DNA of 64,000 nucleotides. Origin: Chionis minor (lineage: Eukaryota > Chordata > Aves > Charadriiformes > Chionididae). This document shows, piece by piece, positions 1 through 11,999 of this stretch. The translations under genes were made by a program, and so were the position numbers. The DNA is taken from positions 1 to 64,000 of the forward strand of contig VZSF01009849.1 in NCBI GenBank assembly GCA_013398295.1. Reading direction: 5' to 3'. Numbering within the stretch: the stretch's first letter is position 1; each line of letters opens with the position of its first letter. Under the pieces are notes generated by a model. That model had not been told where the DNA came from. It did not search any database and saw only the letters and a program-made list of their open reading frames with translations.

Positions 1-1200
1 TGAGGCCAAACCACGACACTGTTGTATTTACCACAAGTCATGGAAAGCCTCATTGTGTTCAAGAGTCCAAGGAGAGAAGAAACAGCATCATGGATGTTTG
101 CAGAGTTTCTGAGCTGGAGCGAAGAAGAACCTGCAAGTTAAGAGCAACGAGGAGTCCTGAGGATATCACCATGGATGGGAATGAGAAACAGCATGGGAAC
201 AAGATAAAAGCTATTCCAAAATCCTTTCCCACCTGTGTCCAAGGGGCACTTACCTGCTTGCTTCAGGACCTACGCTGGCCTTACATTACAGAGCCCAGAG
301 AGTGTACATTTAGAGAAACATACAGGTTCTTTGCCCAAACTGTTGTGACGCCAAGGCAAATGCCTGGTCTGAGTCCACAACTGGAATTGATTCCTCCAAT
401 GCTATCATTTTGTACTGTGCATATTTTCTAGACAGTTTATGAAGTACACAGGCTCCATCTCTAGCTGGCAAGTCTCAAGATCTTTCTGGGTGATACTTGC
501 ATTTACAGAGGCATTGGGCATGACTGGAAATCTACTGTGAAAATGTAATTGGGATTTGCCTGTTGACTTAACAATTTAATTTTTTTTTTTTCCTGTCTTT
601 CAGTACAGGAATGTAAAGCCCTGTCCACAACTGTAAACTTTTACAGCTCTCTAAAGATCTAGCCTTATTGCCAAAGGGCTGATGGGCCAGTATGTAAAAT
701 TGGGTATAGTTCCACAATTGCTTTGGAGGCAGCTGGGACAGCTGAAAACTGTATTGTCCTCCAGCTTTTATCTGTATTTGTGCTAAAAGTACAGGTCTGA
801 TGTGGCAAAAAAGGAAAAAAAAAAAAAGAAAAAAGAAGGGGAGCATTCAGTCAGTCAGTTTAGCTCAAGTCCAAGTCATTTGCCATTGAATCATTTATCT
901 TTGGGATCCAAATGATATTTCTGCACAATGTGAGGGTGAAACAGCTGAGGTCAGCATCGTATCAAGTCACACAGCATTGCACTCAGTTACCTAATGTAGT
1001 CATGCCTCACTATTGCTTTAATTTAAAACACAGTTACTTCACAACAGTAATCAGCACTTGTTTCAGAGTTCGGTACAGGAGATACTCAACCTTGACCCAT
1101 ATCTAACATGGAGATGGTATTTTGTTCGTTTAGTTGGACAATGATTTAGGATTGCCATCTTGTTAAGTGCTTCTACTGTGCTCAGCAAAGTCACTAATAT
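1..1200. other. unique sequence, no gene recognised
   Basis: A 113-codon open frame on the plus strand at 90-431 matches no family I recognise and has no convincing splice or promoter context. A strong 3' splice-site-like stretch (long T run, then CCTGTCTTTCAG) ends at 603, but no good donor follows, so I treat it as a decoy. An A-rich tract lies at 807-840. Confidence 0.5.
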
Positions 1201-1204
1201 TGTT

Positions 1205-1350
1205 CCCCCAGCACTTTACAGTTGTTAACACATATACTGTGTGGAGGAATATATACTCACGGTATAACACTCGCTGTACTCCCATCCTGCAGGTGAGCAC
1301 CCAAGAAACAAAGGAGCTGAGCAACATGCCCAAGGACATGCCAGAAATCT
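1205..1350 (-). repeat. MIR/CORE-SINE relic, strongly decayed
   Basis: The segment begins with a GCACTTTACA-GTTGTTAAC stretch resembling the 3' end of MIR-type SINEs read in reverse, where GCGCTTTACA is typical. It continues with an AAACAAAGGAGCTGAGCAACATG stretch at about 1,307-1,329, resembling the reverse CORE region. Identity is low, so a chance match is possible. Confidence 0.35.
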
Positions 1351-1359
1351 GACAAAGAA

Positions 1360-2640
1360 GTGAATGCCAGTTTCCTAAAAACTGAGCCCGAAAAACTGTC
1401 AGTTCCTCAGGGCCTTGCTCTGTGATTGGGGCCTGCAGGTACTTCTACAAAATAAATAGATTTTTCTTATTATTAAATTTGGAAGACCTAAAGGTGATTT
1501 GATTAGATCATATAACTACCTTTATCATGAGAACACAGGGGTTTTTAAGGGGCTTCTTAATCTAGTGGAAAAAGACATATTACAAGAACCATTGGCTGGA
1601 ATTTAAAGCCAGAAAATTCAAATTAGAAACAAGGTGCAGAATTGAGGGTTTTCTAACTGTAAGGATAATCACGTACTGGAAGGACTATCCAGGAATTATT
1701 TGCCTTTTGAATTTTTCACATTAAGAGTAGATGTCTTTCTGGAAGATGCAATTTTGTCAAACACAGGTTACTGGGCTTGGTACAGGGGTAACTGGATGAA
1801 ATGTTTAGTCTGCTCTAAGCAGGAGGTCAGATTAGATCATCTAACCGTCCTTTGCAATCTTAAATTTTATGAATCTATGAATAGTAATGACCATCATTGT
1901 ACGTTACAGTTTGTAAAACAGCAAAGAGTGTGCTGCAACATAGCTGGGAGACAGAATAAAGAAGCATGTTGTAAAGAAAAGCACTTTGGTCTGCAACTAA
2001 ACACATGACTGGTAATTATTTAAACTTCAGCCATGTGTTTCCAAATTTTTCCCCCAAACAATATTTTAATTAGGTTTCCATTATAGGGCGAAAAATAATA
2101 ATTCACTAATCAAATAGGTACTATCGCATCCAGAACAGCATTGCCAACGTTCCTGCATAATGTTTAAATGCCCGGTTGATACAGAAATAGCTGCCGATTT
2201 GCAGGAATTGTACACAGGAAATCGGTAAAGGAGGGCTCTTCTATAAAAGACTTTATAGGCCTGAGCCTGGGATTCCTCTATTATATTTGAGTAGCTATAA
2301 AAACTTTTGTGCTAGATCATAACATTCTGTAGTTGTGAATGCAACAGATTTTAGAGAAAATCTGTTTTAGAAATGTCTTGAGGAGTTTTTCAAGTAGACA
2401 TTGGCACTGCTTTGTGCTGCTTTGCCTATAAAGCAAAATTCTGTTACTGTCATGCTACAGCCTTGATCTTAAACTTCCACATCGGTTTAAAGGCCCACCC
2501 AGAAATCAGGACTTTCACGTCCTCCCTTGGGATTGCAAACGGGATACTTGTCCGTCAAAGACGGAACTGCATAAAATCCATGGAAAGGGATCTGTGAGGC
2601 ATTCTGTTTGCACATTTGTCTAATGTTCATCTCCAAACCA
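1360..2640. other. unique AT-rich sequence, no gene recognised
   Basis: No coding exon is recognisable. The part from about 2,040 to 2,240 is unusually free of decay-type sequence, rich in homeobox-like TAAT motifs and lacks repeat similarity; it is listed as a possible conserved non-coding element in the findings. Confidence 0.4.
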
Positions 2641-2644
2641 TAGC

Positions 2645-2815
2645 GTTTGAGCATCTCACAGTCTTTAACAGATTTGTCTTCCCACCACTTCCGAGACAAC
2701 AAGAAGTGTAACTCCCACATTACAGTTAGGAAACTGAGATATGGGGCACATGAAGCGATATTCCTAACATTAAACAAGACATTTGTAGCACAGGGGGGCT
2801 GAACGAAGGTCTTGT
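2645..2815 (-). repeat. MIR/CORE-SINE relic
   Basis: On the plus strand, a decayed 3' region (CATCTCACAGTCTTTAACAG) is followed by CCACATTACAGTTAGGAAAC and TGAGATATGG. This matches the reverse complement of the MIR CORE region, whose typical form is CATTTTACAGATGAGGAAACTGAGG. It is an old copy with many substitutions and no clear target-site duplication. Confidence 0.6.
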
Positions 2816-3064
2816 GATTCTGAAGAGGTGTACCTCATATTCTAGATTGTCCTCACCCTTCTGCATTTGGCTGGAATGAAAATAATAGGAAGAAAAGTGG
2901 CACCAAAAAATCAAGTTACACAAGCAAATTTTCCCTACAAAGTGCTGCCTTTTTGATGCCGGGAAGGTAAGAGGGATATTATGCTTCCTGAGCTTCTGAA
3001 AATCTCTACCAATGTCTCTCTTAAGAATTTCAGTCATTGATTTTGCTTGTGAATTCTGGAAGGA

Positions 3065-3091
3065 AACACACACACAGACACACACGCTCAC
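3065..3091. repeat. short imperfect (CA)n microsatellite
   Basis: About 27 bases of CA dinucleotides, interrupted by GA and GC. It looks like a typical degenerate microsatellite. Confidence 0.8.
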
Positions 3092-3099
3092 AGAAGTCC

Positions 3100-5455
3100 T
3101 TCTCTTGGAACAAGAGCTAAAACTATAAAAGCAAGAAAATGTGGAAAGCAGGCCTGCAGCAGTGTGGGTTGATATTCTGTCTTTAAATCATTCTGGCACT
3201 TGTTTTTTTCCCCTCGAGGTGGAAGTGGTAAGCATCAAGGCAGAACTGCAGTAGCCCTAAATCAGAACATGCCTCTGTTTCTGGGTTTACAAAGCAGACT
3301 CTTTGCATTCCCAAACAGAGTTCTTGGTGGTTCTCTACAGTGGTACGAAGACAGTTTTTGCACAGCTGTTCCCTATATACAAGCCGGCTTACTTGCTTTC
3401 TCACCACGCATATTTTAGTACCATTGACGCATTCTGGTATGACCACTGCCTTCTTTTCTGGCCACATACAGGTGGTCCTGAAACACCTGGCATTTGAAGG
3501 ATCCTAATCCATTGTGCTACTTATTTAAAACTGTATAATCCTCCTGATTTTATGATATAACCTAAACTTTGCAAATTCTTTGCTATTTTAAGACACTTTT
3601 TTCTTCCTCTTTTTTTCTCTGAATCTGTATCTATCCCTCTGCATCTTCCTTCCCATTATTTATCTTTCCTTCCCTTTTCTTACCTGGCCTATTGAGCTCT
3701 TTAGTCCAAAGACAAGGCGACAGTGCTGCCTTTCCTCAAATCCCCTGGATCTTTCCCTCAGTCTCCCTGGCTCTACCAAGCCAAATTCTCTCTCCTTTTG
3801 TTTCTCTCCTCCCCAACGTTACATCTCTCCACTCCTCTGTGTTCCCACATCTGAAATATTCCTTTGAAGCAAGCATCTCTGTCTTCTCGTGTCATTTTGA
3901 TCTTCTCAGTGCTACCGATCAGGCTATTCCAAAATGACAGAAAAACATCTCTGGCCTGTTCATCCCAGTTAGTGTTACAGCAAAAGCAGGCAGCTACAGC
4001 AAACGTTGAAACATCAGAAAGAGAAGGATATGTTCAAGGGGCACCCCAGTTCCAATCTAAAGGATGGTGAGTCATAGTGTGTGCAGCTCACTGGGCAGCA
4101 AGAACATATTGTCATGACGTTGCATGTTAATATTCCACGGTGAACAGTGAAAACTGGTCAGATGACCCCTGAAGCACCCTTTACAATGTGGATTAAATAA
4201 GGAGCCCACAAAGAGGTGCTTCCTAGAAGGTGTGTCCTCCCAAGGAGACACTGGACATTATTACAGCAGGAGGAGATGCACTGCACATGTCCCTAGTGCA
4301 ATTGCATGCATCTCCCAAGGTTAATTCTTTTATGAGCTGTGGGTGGCTGTGGCATTTTTCCAGAAGACAGACATCTGCCACAGTTCCCTGAATTATGGCC
4401 AAGGTAGCTCATGATTCATGCATGCCCATAGGCTCAATGTAGCAAGCACTTGGCAGGGCTAAAGTGTCAAGTATAGCAAAAGACCAGCAGGAACAGCAGT
4501 GGGTCAGGCCCTTCCATGTCTGTGGGTGTACAGGGGGCATCAAAGGGACATGAAAAGATAAAGCCAAATACAAGTTATCAACACACAATGGTGAACGCAC
4601 CCCGTGTTTAACCATTCCTGCCACTTCTCTTGCCCCCTAAAGACATTCCACCTTTCACGAGGTATCACCCTATTGCTGCAAGCAAAGCACTCAAGAAGTG
4701 ATATGCACTGAAAAAGGAGCAAAGCCCAATCACACCTTCCCTCTACAGTGCTCATGCCACCCACAACCACGCCATAACGCAGCCTATGCATCAAACTGAG
4801 GAATGTGTCGGCATGCTGGACACAGGCAAAATTACATAATGGTGCTAGCAATGAAAGTAAAGGTCATGGCCATGAAAACAATTGGAACAATAAATAAACA
4901 TTCAGGTAAGAATATATTTACTACTTTCCTTTAGATAGCTAATTGTTTTCTTTCCTGATATACCCCACCTTGCCAAAGAGGCTCCTGCCCCTTCCTGGTA
5001 GAAGTAACCTCTTGTTCTGTACAGTCCTTGAAGACTACCAGATCCACGTTTTAGTGAAGGCTGTAGGGTTTTCTGTTCTGGTGACAATCTTTTTTTTCGC
5101 TGAATCCAGACTCTCTTCATGTGCCATGTGCCAAATTATTCCTGCAATGGGGCAGCAATATCCTATACCACCTGGGGTTCAGGAAAGCAGAGTGGTCTTT
5201 TCAGTGCGATTGACGTATTTTTGCCTTCAAACAGGCCTGAGCTGTCTTTGGCTTGCACTGCAATAGAGGGGAGAAAAGCAGGATGTGAAAAAGGGTAAGG
5301 ATCTCAGCTTCCATTCTGTCCTTGATCTGCAGAGAAGGAACTGAAAAAGATACTCTAGATAGGCACAGAACAGGATTAGGCCATGGCAGTGCTGTTTTAG
5401 GAAGAAAGGGTGGAGGCAGTTCTGCCATGATATTTTCTCTACACTAGGCTATGAG
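3100..5455. other. unique sequence, no gene recognised
   Basis: The stretch holds a pyrimidine-rich tract (about 3,595-3,690) and several overlapping open frames below 110 codons on both strands. One is a Cys-rich minus-strand frame at 3,183-3,467. Plus-strand frames overlap it, and it shows no recognisable domain. Nothing here is supported as a gene. Confidence 0.5.
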
Positions 5456-5461
5456 AGATAA

Positions 5462-5655
5462 TAGGTCTAATGGTTAAACTAAGAGTATCAGGAGACCTTA
5501 TTTCTAGCCCTAATTATATTAGAAATTATCTGTGTTTCCTTAGGCAAATCCCTTGGTTTCATATTGCCACAATTTCCCAGTCAGTAAAATGTTTAGACAC
5601 CTCTAAAGTGCTGCGATGCACAGATGAAAAACATTACTGCCATCATGTAGCACGA
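5462..5655 (+). repeat. MIR/CORE-SINE relic, nearly full length
   Basis: The element starts with a tRNA-like head (GGTCTAATGGTTAAAC) and continues through a CORE-like stretch (TCCTTAGGCAAATCCCTTGG, like the usual CCTTGGGCAAGTCACTT). It ends in a tail resembling AAGTGCTGCGATGCACAGATG. The order head-core-tail supports a plus-orientation SINE of the MIR type. Confidence 0.55.
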
Positions 5656-5699
5656 TTCACTCTCAAAGATTCATGCATGCAAAACTTCTGACCAAAGTT

Positions 5700-6640
5700 G
5701 ATGGCCAAAGTTTGCAATGCTTTATTACATTCTGAATTGCCTCTTCATTAGTTCAACAACAATATCTGTGAACACTCTATTTTATAAGCCCCGTGATACC
5801 TTCTGTTGCTATTGGCTTACAGTTTCTCAAGTCTATCTAAGTTTGTAAGTATGTCTATCGCAAAATGAAAATCAATAAGGAGGGTTTTTTAAAAAAATAG
5901 CAGTATTATATGCTTAGATAGAAGGGCAAGGAATCCTGTGCATCTGCACTGCTTTTAAAACTACCTGACAATAAGGTCTCATCTTTGGCATAGAAACTGA
6001 CCTGTTCCGTAGGTACATTGTTTGGGCTACATACAGTGTGAATCTGTTTCCCCAATCAACCCTCACTCCAGGTCTGTTTGCTGACTCTGGCCACCACCAT
6101 ACTGTTGCAAAGAAAAGAGGTATCCAGATATCAACATGATTCAAGGGCCTAGGAGACCGCAAGGGAGAAAAAGGGTATTTTCCGAATCAGTTCCCCATGA
6201 AATCACTGGAACTAGCCTTGTCCTGGGGGATAATAGAATGGATCATTAGGTACCTTAAAAAGTTCACATTGGATTTTGAAGCCACCCTGCAAGATGAAAA
6301 ATCAGTAGTTTAGGCAAATAAATAAAAGCCAGTGAATCCTCTTTAAGCTGTGAACACAGGGGCAAAAGGGTTGTGAGAAGAAAGAGACTCCATTCTCCAC
6401 AAATGATACTTTTAAAACTCCCCTCCTTCCGTCTCAAATCCTTCTTTCTCTTCCCTGGTGATTTAATCACATAAGATACTGTAAATCAAATTGCTTCCTT
6501 TTCTCCTCCAGTATGAGTTAGGTCTTAATTAGGCTATTGGGCAAAAATGAAATACGTCCTATTAATAGCTTGGGATATCCTTTGTGTTAATGTAAAGGTT
6601 AAAACCTATCTTTTCAGTATTTAACCAGTGTGACTCTGCT
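5700..6640. other. unique sequence, no gene recognised
   Basis: AT-rich sequence without recognisable repeats. Open frames are short and overlap on both strands. Nothing in it can be assigned a function. Confidence 0.5.
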
Positions 6641-6647
6641 CTTGCAG

Positions 6648-6798
6648 ACAGTTGCTCTACCTATTGCTGAATTCACTGGAATTCATTCTGATCTATGCAC
6701 ACGTAAAAGAAAGAGTAATCATGCCCATGGTATTTAATTTTTCTATTTCAAGCTTCTGTTCAGATAAAAGAAGTGAATACATGGGACTGAATACCAAG
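6648..6798 (+). other. exon-like segment with good splice-site matches (speculative)
   Basis: A 151-bp segment is preceded by TGACTCTGCTCTTGCAG, a good 3' splice-site match, and is followed directly by GTGAGT after AAG, a strong 5' splice-site match. One frame (from 6,649) is open for all 50 codons across the segment; at least one other frame is stopped. The predicted peptide resembles no family I know. A non-coding RNA exon or chance is equally possible, because no neighbouring exon, promoter or polyadenylation context is evident. Confidence 0.2.
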
Positions 6799-7284
6799 GT
6801 GAGTGACCAGATCATTTCGGCTCAATTATTTTCATTCTGTGCTTCCCGTATGTACATCACAGGGTATAATCTAGCATCCTTATTTGGGTGAATCTCAAAC
6901 TTGACAGGAGGATGCAATGTACGTATGGAAGTAGTTGGACATTGTCCTGAGATACTGCTCCATGATGATAAACAGGAGCTGCTCCACGACATCATGAATT
7001 AACGTCATCATGCCATGGTAGCACCAAGTGATGTGATGACATTACTTTGTGCGGTGATGGCATCTTCTGATGAGGAGAAGCTATCCTACTCACACGTTCA
7101 GGTCACCAGTCAGAGGGACACAGCCTACAGCAGCTTCCAGTTGACATCACCACTGTGTCAGCTGGCTTAAATACGCAGGGTCTCGGATGAAACCCCTGGC
7201 ACACATCTAAGGCAGATGTGGAACTGATGGGAGCCGATTCTGCCTGCCATCTGAGTGGAACTTCTCCCAGGTTGGCCTGGGATA

Positions 7285-7388
7285 ATGGTAATATATGTCT
7301 TCATTTTACAGCTGATGAAATAAACACACAGAGTTAATGTCGACATCCAGAAATACAAACTAAGAATTCTGGTGCCTCTGGACAACGC
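7285..7388 (-). repeat. MIR/CORE-SINE relic
   Basis: TCATTTTACAGCTGATGAAA, then CACACAGAGTTAATG, then a terminal TTCTGGTGCCTCTGG match the reverse complement of the MIR core and head in the right order. The copy is short and diverged. Confidence 0.55.
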
Positions 7389-7389
7389 T

Positions 7390-10300
7390 GACTAATATTT
7401 ACTGCTAAGCTTATTCTTTACTAGGAGATATTTACCAAGACTCATTTAAGCCTCAGTTATGAAAAATACTTCCCAGTCAGGATTTTTCATAGGATGACTG
7501 AAGATGTCCAAGGGAAAGGTGTAAACTTTGCAGACTTCTTTCACAACACAGGTTTGGATTGCTTAGTCTCTTATATCCTGTTTCAAATCAATTGTTGTGT
7601 TTTAGGATAGCTCTTTGGAATGAAAAGTAAAGCCCTATCCAAGACACTATACTGCTACAAACTCCCAGCAGAGCAAAGCATACCTAACATTTATGCTCAG
7701 AAATAGGTCCTTTTCCACTGCTAGCTGTTTTTCATGTGAGCAGTATAAAGCAAAATGGAAATGATTCCTGCACTAGCTAGTCTGACTCGGCTTATAACAT
7801 CAAACAGGAACCCAGAGAACAAAACATTAGTTTCATGCTAGCTACAGTAAACAACATTAGACTGGCTGAGAGCTGTAGTTGGGTCCCAGGCAAAACGAGG
7901 TCTTTGCTAAACAACATCAACACAGTAACTAAAATGTGAATAACTAAATCATACACTGTGCAAACTGAACCACCAAATGAAAGTAAAACGCTGAATTATT
8001 TGAATGCTCTTCAAACCCAATTTAAATTTCACCCACTACTGAGACCTCCATTTACTGGCATCATAACTAATAATGGGAATGCTGCTGAAACGTCAGTTTT
8101 AGCGAGAAGCCCATTAAGAGAATGAGAAAAAAAGAGACATCATACAAGAAAACCAGCCGTTTACAACATGGCATATAAGCTCCTTGCATAGAAATACAAA
8201 ATAGCAGGAAATAAAAGCCAGGCAGTAAACTGTCCTTTTTCCAACATATTCAGTAATCACATCCATCCAGAGCTTCACACAGGAAGCCCTGAATATAAAT
8301 ATTCTACAGCAGATGCTGCACTGGCATTAAAGTTCCCTGTTGGGGGACTGGATGATTCAAAGGGTAGTAGAAAATCTGTACGCCTTTAAGATATTGGTCT
8401 GAAACCAGCCCAGGTTAATTTTGGTATGAAAGTCATTTCCATCTGAGAGGATTTTTAAGCCAGCTGGAAATGAACTGGAGGTCTACTATGTCCCAGTCTC
8501 AGCTGGCAGCGCTACAGAGATGCTGATATATCAGGGAGACTGATCTGTTCGTAAATCCTACCAAGGTTCGTGCCTTTTGTGAGCGTGGAGCTGTTCAGGA
8601 GGCAGGCATTCCTGTGCGACGCTGTGCATGCACGCTCCTACTCCAAGTTAAAGGTTATGGAGACTGAACAAATCCCTGCATATCAGCTGAGCTGTGTGCA
8701 CATTCCTATCCTCTGCCCCCAGCTGCAAGGTAAAATATGCCAGCATGAACCACCAGTGACAGAATAGCTGGTGCCATGGGCTCAAGCGGCGCATGGGTGT
8801 TTACACATACCCTCTCAGCAAGGGCAAATCGCCCTTTTTGGTGCCTGTGTCCAAGATTGCTGTTATTTAACCAAAGTGAGTACGAAAGGTTGCACACAGG
8901 GCTAAGATTAGGCTTCACGACATCACGGCTGAACATTTATAGAAATACGTTTTCTTCTTTCCTTGCTCTGCTCTAGTTCCTGCCAACAAGGATCCCAAAG
9001 CCCCAGAGAGTGCTAGAACACTCCATGTCTTCTCTACAAACCACCAGCTGTGTGAGCTTGGGATTTTTAAGTGCTTCATTTTACATTTTCCCATGTTACC
9101 TTCCATCAACCATTTTCTAGTCCATTCCCCTGACATATTTTGTGCTTTTCGAAGGAATTGTCTAGCAGATTCTCTGAAGTTAACAGCGTTTCTGATGTAA
9201 GTGTCATAAAAACCACTGTTGCTCTGCATGCAGCCTTGCTCGTAGTCACTGGGGAGCTGCGAAACTATGCTGAGGGTCTTTGCAAGCAACCTACCCCTGT
9301 TAAGAGTCTGGTGGCCCCAAGAATGACCTCCTCGTTGCTCATCTCTGTTTCAACGCATGAGACCTTCTTATGCAGCTTGAGCAGTCAGAGAGTCCAGGCC
9401 TTTGATATGAGATTTTTATCAACGCCTTTCCAAGGTCTAAACAGATAGAAATGTCATACACATTCATTTTATCAGCTCTCTTACTGACCTCACCATAGAG
9501 AGTAATTAGGTTAGGTTGGTATGGGCTGTTTTATGTACAGTTCTCTTGATCTTCTTTTATTTATAAATCTTGCTATTTCAGCCTATTCCATCAAACTGTC
9601 CTTTATAATAGGCTCCACAGGGCTCAGTTCTCCTCTCACAGGAGGGTAAGTAGGAAATGTTTGTATTCAGTGAATGCTGCAACCCCGGTTTGAAACCATG
9701 GTTCTAATGATTAGAGTCAGTCCTCATAATTTTGTCAAATATTGAAGCTAAACTGAGTGATGCTTACATGGTTGGTAATTTTTTTTCTTTCTTTTTTTTT
9801 TTTTCTTTTTTTTTAAGTTGGGTTAACATGAGATTATCTTCTAACATGAACAAATTACTAGCAACACGAAACGTTACACTCACACTGGCTGGTCTACTGC
9901 CCCTCGTCTACTATGTCCCTAAAATATCCCAAGGCAGATATGCCACATTGCACACAATATGCTTATTAGCACAGTTAGGAGCCATTAGGGAGAACTAGTA
10001 GAAGTGTTGTTAAAAGGTCTGATGACGATGTAAAAAAATTCTGGTGCCACTCAAGAAGTGCAAATATTGTAGACGGCATAAACAGGCCAGGCTTATGCCC
10101 ATTACAGATACTGTAGAAAGAAAGAATTTGGTGTCAGCATCCAGCAAGTTGGGAGCTCCCTTACCCCATTGGAATGCAAATTATTTGAACCTGATAATTT
10201 ATTAGGTCCACATTTTTTAAACATAGTCAGCATGAACCTGATTTCTCAGCTTGTAAACTCATCAGGGCAAGGACAGCCTGCAGAGATAAGTTCAGGGGAT

Positions 10301-11835
10301 CCTGATCCCAAGTGGTGTTACCGCACAGCAATAATGACAAGCCAGTGACACCTTCATCCATTGTGCATGCTTGTAGCTTGTTTATTTAGTAACCATCACC
10401 ACCTTCCTTCCGACAACTTTACTCAGTTCCTCTCTCCCACAAATTGATCTTTCTTGCACCAATAAACTTCACACAGATTCCCTCCAAAAAGGGTTATGAC
10501 ATCTTTCTGCATATTCTCAGTTACGGTGTTTTTATCGATTAAGTGTACTTTCACAATTCTACATTTCTGAATGGCTGACAAGCAGGCTACATACCGCTCC
10601 ACTGCCATTGTCTAAAGAGCAATGCTGGAGATGAATGAAAAGATTTGCTTAAAGCTGGGCAGGGATGCTCATTCTGAAAAGATCCCAACTCCCAGTATGT
10701 ATTGTCTATCTGGATGGGACTTGTCAGGCTGAGGTTAAGGTCCAAAGCTCGTGTTGGTGTTGTCTCCAAGGCATGAAGACATCTCACTCCAGAGCTCTGT
10801 GAACTGTGCATAGCTCACAGACATCCCTTGGCCCATGTCTGCAAATTAGTTTCCTTCTCTCCTACTTCCCTGACAAAATTCCACTTAAACAGTAATTAAC
10901 AGGTCTTCTCATTACTGCTCACTCTCTCTTGAGCTGTTGGAAAATGATCTGCTCTTTGGCAACTGTCGTGTTAGTTTGTCAAGGACTTCCTACAGGATGA
11001 TGGCCTGCATGGAGGCAGCTGTCTGGGAGCTGGCTATGGGACAAGGCTTGGCAGAAAGCAGTGGGCGAGACCTGCAAGTGCTGCAAGAGGACACGGACTG
11101 CAGCCTGGGATTTGGAAGTCTGAAGAAAACACACGCACACAGAAGAACGACATGAGGAAGATCTCAGCTGGAGTGCCACTTCCATGTCCCTCTTTTGGAT
11201 CACCTCTCTTGGCAGGGTTAAAAACTGCTATAGCGATGGGTGATATACGTCAGCTTTGGGGTTCGAACCTCTCCAGTTTTGGCTGCCCTCATGGGGGAAT
11301 ACTGGCCTAAGAAAGTCTGCCATAAACATGTGCAGGGGAGTGCTCAGAGCCCCTCCACAGGCACTCAGAGCTCACTCTGTTCAGATCATTTGATTAACGA
11401 TGAAGGAAACTCTGATGTGTCAAAACCCTCATAGTCCCTTGGTAGCTGCTGGATACAATAACTTATGGCTCTTTACTGCCTCACGGGGATCTCAACAGAT
11501 TTGCTTTATGCACCGACAGTGGTGGTGTTTTTTTGTTATATTTTGCGTAGTATCTGGAGATTCTTTTAGGGCAAAAAGAAATTTCCTTGTCCTCAGGGTT
11601 CTCATGCAGATACGTGAACCAGTTTTGAAACCCAGTAGGCAAACCTGAAGAACAGGGAGTTTGTCACTTTTAACCCAAGCTGGTGAAATTCAGAGCTCTA
11701 AGATTTTTTGAATAGCAAAGCTTGATGATATTACATTTAGCTTCTTGTTATACCCCTGGGAAATGTAAATATTACTATGCCAGCTTCGCTGTTGTAGAAA
11801 CTCAATAAAGTTCCCATTGTAAAGTCACTGGCATC
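7390..11835. other. unique sequence, no gene recognised
   Basis: Over 4 kb without a supportable gene or identifiable repeat, apart from the T-rich tract near 9.8 kb. Small open frames near 8.6-9.4 kb and 10.9-11.6 kb lie on both strands and have no recognisable domains. The sequence around 8,000-8,300 is A-rich and unremarkable. Confidence 0.5.
9778..9814. repeat. T-rich tract
   Basis: A 37-base run of T with a few C interruptions. It ends in AAG and so resembles a 3' splice site, but no matching donor follows within exon distance. Confidence 0.8.
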
Positions 11836-11841
11836 ACTGGG

Positions 11842-11990
11842 TCTTGGAAAGTAAGACTGGAAGAGACCTTAAAAGAGCATCTGGCACAGTCCCTGGCCCC
11901 AAAGCAGTATGCCTAAACCTCTACAGTCGCTAGCCCTAACTGGGACTTACTTAGTGATGACTTGAACTGCTTTGGACAGCAGTTTTCTTA
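11842..11990 (-). mobile_element. ancient CR1-like LINE relic, 3' end fragment
   Basis: On the plus strand, the stretch AAGACTGGAAGAGACCTTAA, followed by ATCTGGCACAGTCCCTGGCC, resembles the reverse complement of the CR1-type 3' end found widely in turtles and crocodilians (a GGAAGGGACCT...AGTCC core). It is much more diverged than the two young CR1 copies in this window. The assignment rests on pattern memory only. Confidence 0.4.
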
Positions 11991-11999
11991 TGTAAAAGA

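Noticed and set aside
580..603. Strong 3' splice-site-like sequence
   Set aside because: No convincing donor at exon distance downstream, so probably a decoy created by a T run.
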